This document shows, piece by piece, positions 57,123 to 64,000 of a DNA stretch of 64,000 bases. Source of the stretch: Hydractinia symbiolongicarpus (lineage: Eukaryota > Cnidaria > Hydrozoa > Anthoathecata > Hydractiniidae). Position 1 is the first letter of the stretch; each line of letters starts with the position of its first letter. The position numbers and the translations under genes were made by a program. The notes beneath the pieces were generated by a model. That model searched no databases. It saw nothing but the letters and a program-made list of their open reading frames with translations, and was not told the DNA's origin. Where the stretch lies: NCBI RefSeq assembly GCF_029227915.1, contig NC_079879.1, positions 17,856,001-17,920,000 of the forward strand, read 5' to 3'.

Positions 57123-57467
57123 ATGGTATTCTGTTACTGGTGCTCTGTAGAACTATGTGACACCGTCGGGTGCCCCATGAGATACAACCCTCCACAAATG
57201 AGTACAAAACATACAGCAAAATCAGGCTTTTTTCATGTGATGGAAAACATGGCTGCCGATGGTGGTGAGTACATATACGAGGGCTATTTTTGTGGGGATG
57301 CATGCTGTCTGGCCTACGTGAAAGAGCGGAAGGTGTATGACAACGCGTATGAAATATCGTTGTGGTTGTTGAAAAGGCGCTACAAAGGAAGGCCTGCTCC
57401 AGACCGGAGACGCCCCAAAAGATTTGGGGGTGATCTGACGCAAGAGGAATTTTTGGGGTTGGTCTGA
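57123..57467 (+). CDS. zinc-finger protein, VLTF-2-like (FCS type)
   Basis: An open frame of 114 residues from MVFCYWC; an upstream in-frame ATG at 57,105 is less likely because it overlaps the preceding repeat remnant. Cysteine pairs C-x2-C near the N terminus (FCYWC) and GYFCGDACCLAYVKE at about residue 55 form a probable zinc site of the FCS type. The C-terminal part has GRPAPDRRRPKRFGGDLTQ and EEF. The layout fits late transcription factor VLTF-2-like proteins of nucleocytoplasmic large DNA viruses and related elements. If right, it would activate late genes. No counterpart survives in copy 1. It is intact, unlike most neighbours. Confidence 0.55.
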   Translation: MVFCYWCSVELCDTVGCPMRYNPPQMSTKHTAKSGFFHVMENMAADGGEYIYEGYFCGDACCLAYVKERKVYDNAYEISLWLLKRRYKGRPAPDRRRPKRFGGDLTQEEFLGLV

Positions 57468-57529
57468 AACGTTATCTTACAACCATGGTGTAAGATATAA
57501 TAAAATGCACGTCAATTGTCAATCAAAAT

Positions 57530-58061
57530 TCGATATCTTCCTTCACAGATATCGATGATATCAATGTAGATTACATAACAGTGTCAGATGCCATCCTTGC
57601 CAATGGGGGTAAGGATAATTGGTACATGGTAGGGTACAATACACGATATCTCGTGGGGGGCTCTCAGGGTGAAGACACCAAAAATCTGGTCCGCACATGG
57701 GGTGACCCGGTATAACGCCAATGCAGTACTGGCAATGAGTCTCGATTTTGAAGAGTACCCTGATTGGGTTGCGAAATATCGTCAAATCTGGGGGAAGATC
57801 GAGAAGTTGATATCCGAGAAATTGACGACGGAGCCCATTAAAAAAGATCGTTATGTGAATGCTATACTCCGGTACTACAAGGATACAATTACCACTAAAT
57901 TTTATGGCATGCCGGTACCTTACGATGAACCCTGTCAAGCCAGTGCAATACTGGCCATCTCATCAGTGTACGTGCATGGCAAAAACCACTACCCCCAAGT
58001 ACATATTACAGAATGCCGGTACAAAGACTTCAAAAAAGAATGGCTGCTACGCGAGGATTAA
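57530..58061 (+). pseudogene. conserved element protein (candidate ssDNA-binding)
   Basis: The first part (about 57,530-57,665; DIDDINVDYITVSDAILANG, NTRYLVGGS) and the second (57,669-58,061) are in different frames, so one frameshift near 57,665 splits the gene. The second part contains KTPKIWSAHGVTRYNANAV, EYPDWVAKYRQIWGKIEKL, AILAISSVYVHGKNHYPQVH and ITECRYKDF. Copy 1 preserves the same segments at 10,977-11,400 (minus). No catalytic motif is visible. A single-stranded-DNA-binding role is only a possibility from its pattern and from its presence in an element that presumably replicates DNA. Confidence 0.5.
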
Positions 58062-58136
58062 AAAACCATATATTTTATAGGTCCCCCAGACCTATAATAT
58101 ATATATAAAGTTAGGGTCTATACTCGGGCGGGCACT

Positions 58137-58304
58137 CTAAGTACCGCTTACATACTGTGCAGGTCGAACGTCTTTTAAAATCTCATCCTGCATCTCTTTT
58201 TTCCCCTCATCCCGGCCTTTCGCAACCAGCTGGGAACGCTCCTGTTCGTTGATGCTGTTAACGACGCGGTTAAACCGCTGCCGCATTTGTTCTTTTAGTA
58301 GCAT
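58137..58304 (-). CDS. 55-residue basic protein ending AQYVSGT
   Basis: ATG at 58,304, TAG at 58,137-58,139. MLLKEQMRQRFNRVVNSINE is followed by QERSQLVAKGRDEGKK and the end AQYVSGT, the same as in the copy-1 frame at 10,443-10,598. It lies 30 bp after the stop of the hydrophobic protein gene on the same strand. Function unknown. Conservation between two independent copies supports a real gene. Confidence 0.65.
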   Translation of the reverse strand: MLLKEQMRQRFNRVVNSINEQERSQLVAKGRDEGKKEMQDEILKDVRPAQYVSGT

Positions 58305-58334
58305 ATACTTCTCCCTTTCCCTGCTGGTCAGGCT

Positions 58335-58799
58335 TTATTCGTAGTCACTGATAACACCGTTTTCCATTGCCTTGCTGATCAGGTCAACAATTGAGTTTAA
58401 TTTCGCCTCCGCGAGTAGCCTAATTCCCCCATGTTTTTTCGATTTCACACCAAGCCTTTTTGAAGCGTTGCGTAATCCTGCCTGTGAAACGCCCATGGCA
58501 AGCGAGATCCCACCCATCGCAATAGCCAAGGGTACTCCTAGGCCAGAGGCTATAGCTCCAATGTCAAGCCCTGACGTGATAACGCTTATGCCTAACAGAC
58601 CGTGGTCCGTATACCTCACCCATGTGTTATGCATCTTAAACTTCTTTGCAAGCTTGTCCCGTTCCTTGATCTCATTTCGCAGGTATTTTTCAATATCATC
58701 AATTTTTTTGAGCCTGTAGACCTGGCTCTCCTCCTGCATATCGGCGCTTTGTGCAGGTGCACTCAGTAATTTTGGGTACAGCTTAGCTATATCGCTCAT
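58335..58799 (-). CDS. hydrophobic protein MSDIAKLYP, conserved in both copies
   Basis: The start at 58,799 (MSDIAKLYPKLL) is preferred to the longer in-frame Met at 58,820, since copy 1 starts at the same place and the upstream gene ends 2 bp before it. 154 residues. Residues 1-60 are polar and charged. Residues 75-115 are hydrophobic and Gly-rich (SVITSGLDIGAIASGLGVPL, then AIAMGGISLAMGV), possibly two membrane helices. The tail has LGVKSKKH and ends ISDYE. It appears intact and full length. A virion membrane protein or membrane-active peptide precursor is possible. Confidence 0.65.
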   Translation of the reverse strand: MSDIAKLYPKLLSAPAQSADMQEESQVYRLKKIDDIEKYLRNEIKERDKLAKKFKMHNTWVRYTDHGLLGISVITSGLDIGAIASGLGVPLAIAMGGISLAMGVSQAGLRNASKRLGVKSKKHGGIRLLAEAKLNSIVDLISKAMENGVISDYE

Positions 58800-58801
58800 C
58801 T

Positions 58802-59472
58802 TTATTCTATGAGAATGCACATCGTAAGGCTGGTGAACGTCACGTTTTTTTCATGATGGTAGACATCTGTTAGCATAAACACTAGACGGTCCGTGGAGCC
58901 CTTTAAGGGAAGGTAAACAGGGGTATCAAAGCTCCAGGTCAGCATATCCCCCCAAGCGTTCAATTCTTTGGTGGGAAGCAAGGCCAGAATTTTGGAGTTT
59001 TTGCCATCAAGCAGGCAGTCGTCCTCGTCCATCTGTGGGCAAACGACTCTAAGCCTATGGTAAATATTGATCATATAATAGGCATCGTAGTTGCCTTTCA
59101 TATAATACTTCTGTGAAGGGTCGTAGGGTAGGCCTAGGAGCTCTTGTATTTGTTGATTCATCGCCACTGAGTACCCATCGCTGACACGGAGCCTGCAATA
59201 GCCACTTTTCAAAACGAACAGCTTAATCTTACCCTCTGCCTGGCTATTCACAATAGTCGCGATATCTTCTATCCTGTATAAACCGCTGAGGATCTCGATC
59301 CGAGTCACCCTCTGGTCAGGCCCCACCTTACGTATGGGAAACTCTGTACTGCTATACAAATTCAGCCAACCGGGCCTAATAGATATCGATTTCAGAGCAA
59401 TACGAGTCTCCTGTCCAAGGTAGTCTTCAAATATAGTGGGCTTTCGATATCTGTAATATAGAGTTGCTTCAT
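58802..59472 (-). pseudogene. minor-capsid-like (candidate penton) protein, one frameshift
   Basis: It starts MKQLYITDIESP at 59,472. A frame change occurs within about 40 bp (near 59,433), after which the frame is open to the TAA at 58,802. Contents: PIRKVGPDQRVTRIEILSGL, RIEDIATIVNSQAEGK, CRLRVSDGYSV, LLGLPYDPSQKYYMKGNYDA, VVCPQMDEDDCLLDGK and a C-terminal hydrophobic strand. About 220 residues if read as one gene. It is more complete than the copy-1 gene. Beta-rich, without known catalytic motif; the minor-capsid role is inferred from its position among virion genes. Confidence 0.55.
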
Positions 59473-59488
59473 CTTTGTTTTAAAACAA
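59473..59488. promoter_or_regulatory. 16-bp divergent start region with palindrome
   Basis: The divergent ATG codons at 59,472 (minus) and 59,489 (plus) are separated by CTTTGTTTTAAAACAA, containing the perfect palindrome TTGTTTTAAAACAA. Copy 1 has an equivalent 17-bp spacer. Confidence 0.55.
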
Positions 59489-59908
59489 ATGAAAATATAC
59501 CAATACAGCCCCTCAGCAATGTGTAAAAGTAACAGGGGAGAATGGGAACTTGGTGTTACGAATTTGGAGCACCAGGACCTATACGTGAGTACGGACTCCC
59601 ATATTTCCGTGGTATTTCCCGAATTTGGTAAGTATGCCATAAAAGTTCCAACAACATACCTTGATGACCCCGTTCAACTGGGTTGAATAGGACAGGCGTT
59701 GGATTACTGGAATATTCAAGTGAATTTTTTTACCCATTGCAAAACGATGGCATTAGGCATATGTGCCAAGCACATGACAGGCTCCGTACCCCTTATCAAT
59801 TCTATCTTTAAATTCCATATTTACTACCAAATGCGGCGTATTCTTCCCAGAATGAAGGTACCCATGCCGTATGATGATGGGTTTTCTCAGTCCAAAACCC
59901 CTACTTGA
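59489..59908 (+). pseudogene. unknown conserved element gene A (copy 2), broken
   Basis: It starts MKIYQYSPSAMCKSNRGEWE. The first frame stops at 59,684 and the next begins about 15 bp further on, reading WNIQVNFFTHCKTMALGICA and SIFKFHIYYQMRRILPRMKV up to a stop at 59,906. It corresponds to 8,555-9,271 of copy 1. The C-terminal third present in copy 1 is missing here. Function unknown. Confidence 0.5.
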
Positions 59909-60144
59909 GCTCCGGGTATGCACAGGTATGCCGCGAGTATGGCGCAGAGCCTAATGCCCTGTATAAATTTAAGGCTGTCATGTCGTCGTTGACGAATGGT
60001 AGATGGTGGCCGCAGGTTGATGGGGATTGGGCAAAACTTATTATGCCCACAAGTCGAGGCCTGACCTCCGAAGGGTTGACGTATAGCACGACAAACCCGA
60101 CAGAAGCAGCGGCTGCCATGTACAGATGCTTGGTTGCATATTGA
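59905..60144 (+). pseudogene. gene B remnant (copy 2)
   Basis: 79 open residues (MSSGYAQVCREYGAEPNALY to AAAAMYRCLVAY). The short end resembles part of the copy-1 frame at 8,033-8,545 (AAAMGMYKCLAAN), and its location is equivalent. It is shorter than the copy-1 frame and its upstream part seems deleted, so it is called a remnant. Confidence 0.4.
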
Positions 60145-60162
60145 ACAATGGTCGATGCCACC

Positions 60163-61020
60163 CTAAGACAGAAGAAGACCACCGTACCGATAATCCCAGC
60201 CTGCCTTGCCTTCCAGATATTTAAGGAAATTTCCGAGCCTCTCAAGTTGCTTCTGCACGAACCCTTTTTCACCACCCCCCGCGGCACTTCTCCCTGCAGC
60301 TCCTGCTGTCGCACCACCCCCTCCTGTAACGGCAAGGACAATGGTGGAAACCAGTAGACCGATAGCAGACACTACTAGCTATAGTCACACCCTGCTCCCT
60401 GAAAAGTGTTTTAAGTTTCGCCAGCAAAGGCATGTCATCCCCGGCAATCTTCATCAACTCGGACTTAACGTTCGTCAGATGATTAAAAACCTCAGAGGAA
60501 AGTAGACCATGTATACCCAGTACAACCTTCTTATCCTTCTTTAATTTACCAATCTTTTTTTCAAGATCAGCAATATCCTGAAGCCTTCGCACCCCGGCCT
60601 TCTGCTTCTTAAGTTCTTTCAGGCTACCCTCTTTTGTATTTATTTTGCTATCATATTTTATAATTTTATCCTTCACCTCCTTTATATTCTTCTACAAGTT
60701 TTCAATTTCGAGTTTTAATGCTCTCATATTAACCTCCTCATCATGGTCGATGCCGGTAAACGAGGTATCTAAAAAACCCTCCACATCGTATGCGAGATTT
60801 TGAATACAATCAATTGTTTCCATTTCGATTGCCTCATCCCTACAAAGGGACCTTCTCTTCATCCTTTTTTACAAGTACATTAACATCCCGGATTAGATTC
60901 TGGGCCTCTACCTTACTACCCTTTTTGGGCGTTCCGGTAGTATAATTTTCAAAACCCATAGCTCTTACAATATCTACCTTTAAATTTTTTACGACAGTAT
61001 TGGGGGCCAGGAAGACTCTA
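60163..61020 (-). pseudogene. coiled-coil protein with hydrophobic Gly/Ala segment (copy 2)
   Basis: On the minus strand the frame from about 61,020 reads VVKNLKVDIVRAMGFENY and GTPKKGSKVEAQNLIRDVN. A Lys/Glu-rich coiled coil follows (60,270-60,676). After a frame change near 60,375 come a hydrophobic segment (SAIGLLVSTIVLAVTGGGGA) and FVQKQLERLGNFLKYLE. Stops occur near 60,860 and 60,695. The protein corresponds to 7,137-8,146 of copy 1. The junction with the capsid fragment at about 61,010-61,020 marks a deletion that removed the divergent promoter and both 5' ends. Confidence 0.6.
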
Positions 61021-61373
61021 AAATTGAAAAAATTAGCATTACGGTTGAGGGGGAGCCTAACGAATTATACAGCCATGCTATGCTTCCGCAGGACCACCTT
61101 GAGCAGATCGTCAATATCTTCGGGGCTCACGACTCAAATGTAACGATTGGCCAGTTCTTTAATGAGAGATATGCCCTATTTGTAGACATCCGGACCTCAC
61201 CCGACGATATACTACATGGTAGCGGTAGACACCTGCAACACTTGAGTAATGGCATAACCCTCCACATCACCAAGAAGGGTGACGCAACCGGTGAATTTAA
61301 GTGTTACGTATACCTCCTCCAGGACGGGCAGCTGAATATTATAGATGGTAGGCTGGACCGTGTGGAGTACTGA
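61005..61373 (+). pseudogene. major capsid protein, C-terminal fragment
   Basis: About 120 residues are open: DSKIEKISITVEGEPNELYS, LPQDHLEQIVNIFGAHDSNV, TIGQFFNERYALFVDI, HGSGRHLQHLSNGITLHITK and CYVYLLQDGQLNIIDGRLD, ending EY-stop. They correspond closely to the C-terminal quarter of the copy-1 capsid protein. The 5' three quarters of the gene are deleted. Confidence 0.85.
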
Positions 61374-61374
61374 A

Positions 61375-61700
61375 ATAAAAAGACCTGGCAACAATAGTTA
61401 TTATTGGGGCTTGGGCTGCAATAAACGCCCTTGCATTCAGCGGCACGAACTTTCTATTCGGCAAACTTGCGGATCACAAGGAAGCTGAACACAAACTGCA
61501 CGAATATGCCATTGAAAAGTCAGGCCCGGGATCAGGGATAGACAGAAAAAATTAGACTGGCTCAACGAGGAAAGAGAGAAGCAACTCAAGGCAAGCTAGA
61601 GTCTTCGTGAATTGTACAACGACATGTACCAATTTTATGTGGCCTCGGATAAGAAGGCTCCTCAGTTAAAAGATTTCTACGTACCAAGCAAGCAACAGTA
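61375..61700 (+). pseudogene. small membrane protein with coiled-coil tail (copy 2)
   Basis: Reads ATIVIIGAWAAINALAFSGT, a membrane segment, then GKLADHKEAEHKLHEYAIEK. After a frame change come DRQKKLDWLNEEREKQLKAS, a stop, and the continuation LRELYNDMYQFYVASDKKAP to FYVPSKQQ-stop at about 61,700. The start codon is not preserved. It corresponds to 5,636-5,827 of copy 1 but keeps the C-terminal part lost there. Confidence 0.55.
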
Positions 61701-61802
61701 AGATGGGGAGCTCACATTCGTTCTTGGCTCCTTATCCCAGCTGGGGTTCGTGGCCTATAAATACATGTAACAACGTGCGTTTTTCTGACATAAAATAAAG
61801 AC

Positions 61803-62552
61803 ATGTCAGAAAAATCACCACATATTACCGAAGAAGATGCGGAAAAGCTGAGCGATATCTACTATACACTGAAACATCTCTGGATCGGACGAAAGGCTAT
61901 CAAACTCCTTAAGAAGGAGAGTGGTCTCTCCAAAAAGAAGGTAATTCATTGGCTATCCAAGCAGCTGCCCTGGCTCAGGCACATTCGAGGTCCTAAAAAG
62001 ATCGATTATCCCCATTTTACCATTACGACACCGAATGAGATGCACCAATTCGATCTACTGTATGCCTCACAACAGGGTATATGGAAACACCTACAAATAC
62101 ATACTGACAGGTATTGACGTGCCTTTAAGCTATAAAGTAGCAAGACCGTTGCGTACAAAAAAAGCCGGCGATGTCGCGGATATGATCAAGGATATCTACA
62201 AAGCCGGACCTCCACAGTACCCCAAAACCTTCAAATGCGACAATGGCTGCTGGAGGGTAAAGGGGTTGAAATTAGGAGGGCCACTACCAAATATCACCAT
62301 ACATTCACGGCCTTTGTAGAGTCGTACAATAAGGTAATTGCCGAAAGACTTTTTAAGCCACAAGATGCCCAAGAGTTGGCTTCTGATGAGACTAGTAGCA
62401 CCTGGGTTAAACACTTGTATACCATCGTGAAGGGTCTTAATAATACCAAAACTACCATGATAAACATGAAGCCCAACAATGCAATTAGGATGGATGAAGT
62501 ACCACTCTCAAAAAGCGAGGAATATCCCAAAGAGAAAGCCTTATTACCTTAA
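61803..62552 (+). pseudogene. Polinton-type retroviral-like integrase, frameshifted and interrupted
   Basis: The N-terminal part is open from MSEKSPHITEEDAEKLSDIY (61,803), including IGRKAIKLLKKESGLSKKKV. EMHQFDLLY holds the first catalytic Asp near 62,050. A frame change at about 62,060 leads to YILTGIDVPLSYKVARPLRT and KTFKCDNG (second Asp). A further change near 62,245 leads to TFTAFVESYNKVIAERLFKP with the Glu. Similarity to copy 1 ends at EYPKEKALLP (62,550), where a pogo-type transposon begins, so the C-terminal part is missing. The start follows AATAAAGACATG, 102 bp after the preceding gene. Confidence 0.85.
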
Positions 62553-62564
62553 TCGGACAAATTT

Positions 62565-62725
62565 TCGCGCGGATTTAATTTCGCGAGGTCAAATAAATCG
62601 CATTTCGCGAGGATTTAATTTCGCGAATTTAGTCTTTTCAAAAATTTCGCGAGGATTTAATTTCGCGAATTCAGGCTTTCTAAAAATTACGCGTGGATTT
62701 AATTTCGCGAATTCTGTCTTAACTT
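62565..62725. repeat. ~44-bp subterminal repeats TTTCGCGAGGATTTAATTTC
   Basis: Four degenerate units each carry (T/A)TTTCGCG-GGATTTAATTTCGCGA followed by an A/T-rich spacer with TCTT. ATTTCGCGAGG is half-palindromic (TTCGCGAA). They form the subterminal part of the transposon, where pogo-type transposases could bind. Confidence 0.75.
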
Positions 62726-62843
62726 AAAACAATTTTTCACGAAACATTTGAATATTGTAAAAATTGTAAAGGAAAGAAAATGATTTATTGTAATCAGTAT
62801 CAAGAATCATGCTTTTTCTTCCGAGTTACATGTCAAAATCTAT

Positions 62844-63989
62844 TTACAAATCATCTTCGTCATCAAAAACATCAAAAAAATTCCTATCTTCATCCTCTTC
62901 ATTTTCTTCGACCCATTCTTCTTCGTCGCTTTCGTCTTCGATCCCATAATCACTGACGTATTTTGAAGCTGTGGACAAACCAGAAGAATTGACAGCTTGA
63001 ACATTAGGTTCTTCGTCTAACATTGGGTCGATGTCGTTAAACGGATCAAGGCTTGGTAAACCGGACATACCCTTGGCTACAGCATCCTTTATACCTGCTA
63101 CTTGCCAACCCTTCAAGCACACCTGTTTCCCAACATCCGACGTCATTTCATTGTACATCTCAATTCATTTCGCGTGTAACGGTTTGACAATCGAAAGCTT
63201 TAGTGCTACTTCAATCGTTTCGAGCTCTTGACCTTTATCCATAGCTTGGGTGATTTGATCTGCGTACCAGGTGGTAAACTTCTTTTTCATCATGCGTTTT
63301 ACATAGCCATTTGGGCCTCCTTGGACGTCAAGAGGTTGGAAGAGGTATGTAAAATTGGCAGGAACGCTCTCTAGCAATACATGGTTGTCAGACAATACCT
63401 TCAAGACAGGACCGGTCATTTGCCCTTTAAAGACATCCATAATCATTAAAGCCGACTGATCTTTCTCCAATCCCAGCCTCTCTCGCTCTTTCTTGACGTA
63501 CGAAACAATTATTTCATTCAACAGCTTAATTGATTCCTCTTCATTACCATAATGTTTGGGGTTCGCACTAAGTGAAAACGACGATGGAAAGCTTACTCTA
63601 GGGAGGCTTTGTAGTGTTTTCCCTCCGTATATCAACTGTATTGGCAAAAATTTACCATCCAATGTTATTGTGAAGGTCGCGGTAATCATTCTTTTATCGC
63701 TCGAACCTTTAATTGGAACAGTTTTTGATCCTTTTTGTGCTAACGTTTTGTTGGATACGGGTACGTATTTTGAAGGCGTTTGATCCAGATTGAGAACAAG
63801 TGATGGTGGGATATTGTTTTCCTCGATCTTTCGGACAATTCCATGTAAATATGAAGTTTCAAGCTCTTTTCGAAGTGCTTCAGGAATAGGGACTTTCCCT
63901 GTTGTACCGAATCTTTTGACAAAGCCCATCCTTCGAAACAAGCTTTGTGCCCAGTGTGAACGGCTGAGATCAATATGATCGAGATTCAT
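62844..63989 (-). pseudogene. pogo/Tigger-like (DDE_1) transposase, C-terminal part with one stop
   Basis: The frame enters from outside the window. Visible motifs: FVKRFGTTGKVPIPEALRKE, VLNLDQTPSKYVP (first Asp), GSKTVPIKGSSDKRMITATF, ALMIMDVFKGQM (second Asp) and FTYLFQPLDVQGGPNGYVK (third Asp of a D,D,D triad). An in-frame TGA at 63,165-63,167 after KPLHAK interrupts it. The continuation EMYNEMTSDVGKQVCLKGWQ follows in the same frame, and the acidic C terminus (DESDEEEWVEENEEDEDR) ends at 62,844. Apart from this stop no break is seen, so the copy is fairly young. The N-terminal DNA-binding domains are outside the window. Confidence 0.85.
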
Positions 63990-64000
63990 CTCGGGATGAC

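Larger units (their letters stand above)
55899..62552. mobile_element. Polinton/Maverick-type endogenous virus-like element, copy 2 (inverted)
   Basis: A second GC-richer block whose genes run in the same order as copy 1 but on the opposite strands: repeat protein, zinc-finger protein, conserved basic protein, small protein, hydrophobic protein, minor-capsid-like protein, genes A and B, coiled-coil protein, capsid fragment, small membrane protein, integrase. The capsid gene is 5'-deleted, and the integrase is cut at 62,552 by a transposon. No DNA polymerase, ATPase or protease gene is visible. TIRs were not identified. Confidence 0.8.
62553..64000 (-). mobile_element. pogo/Tigger-like DNA transposon (runs off the window)
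   Basis: It begins immediately after the integrase similarity ends, with CGCGAA-rich repeats (62,565-62,725), followed by about 115 bp of AT-rich DNA and the transposase gene on the minus strand. The far end lies outside the window. The exact boundary and target duplication are not certain; a TTA/TAA-rich junction at 62,546-62,555 fits a TA target. Confidence 0.7.

Noticed and set aside
61212-61394. Minus-strand 60-residue frame over the capsid fragment
   Set aside because: Shadow of the capsid coding strand; the capsid reading matches copy 1.

Overview
The window looks like a piece of animal nuclear genome, most likely from a cnidarian and probably a hydrozoan. The support is AT-rich non-coding DNA, two intron-bearing animal genes (a HMX-class homeobox gene and a B4GALT7-type glycosyltransferase gene), and a dense load of virus-like and transposable elements of kinds abundant in cnidarians. 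The organism is an inference; no species marker was found. No bacterial operon, rRNA or functional tRNA gene was seen.

Layout. 1-3,270: AT-rich flank with no recognised gene. About 3,281-11,475: copy 1 of a Polinton/Maverick-type (adintovirus-related) endogenous virus-like element, GC-richer and tightly packed. 11.5-25.9 kb: AT-rich DNA with a Penelope-like pseudogene (12,970-13,640), TIR elements (19,519-20,165; 20,206-21,366 with a nested MITE) and several tandem repeats. 25,925-27,094 (-): two-exon HMX/Nkx5-type homeobox gene. 29,215-36,362 (-): eight-exon B4GALT7-type gene, with a decayed ~100-bp tandem array in its largest intron. 36.5-55.5 kb: a transposon graveyard (three non-LTR retrotransposon tails, PIF/Harbinger, Ty1/copia and Penelope fragments, pogo-type MITEs, a tRNA-like SINE, a long-TIR element and a ~510-bp microsatellite). 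55,899-62,552: copy 2 of the Polinton-type element, in inverted orientation. 62,553-64,000: a pogo/Tigger-like transposon that interrupts the copy-2 integrase and runs off the window.

The two Polinton-type copies share one gene order: 24-residue repeat protein, (zinc-finger protein), conserved basic protein, small C-terminally conserved protein, hydrophobic protein, minor-capsid-like protein, two further genes, coiled-coil/membrane protein, major capsid protein, small membrane protein, integrase. Copy 1 adds a BRO-family gene beyond the integrase. Most genes carry frameshifts or stops, so both copies are fossils, but several frames (hydrophobic protein, small protein, zinc-finger protein) are open. 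DNA polymerase B, packaging ATPase and protease genes are absent from both. The capsid and integrase genes imply a virus-like element that formed particles and integrated; the membrane and coiled-coil genes are unassigned. The HMX and B4GALT7 genes are ordinary host genes with consensus splice sites and matching phases.
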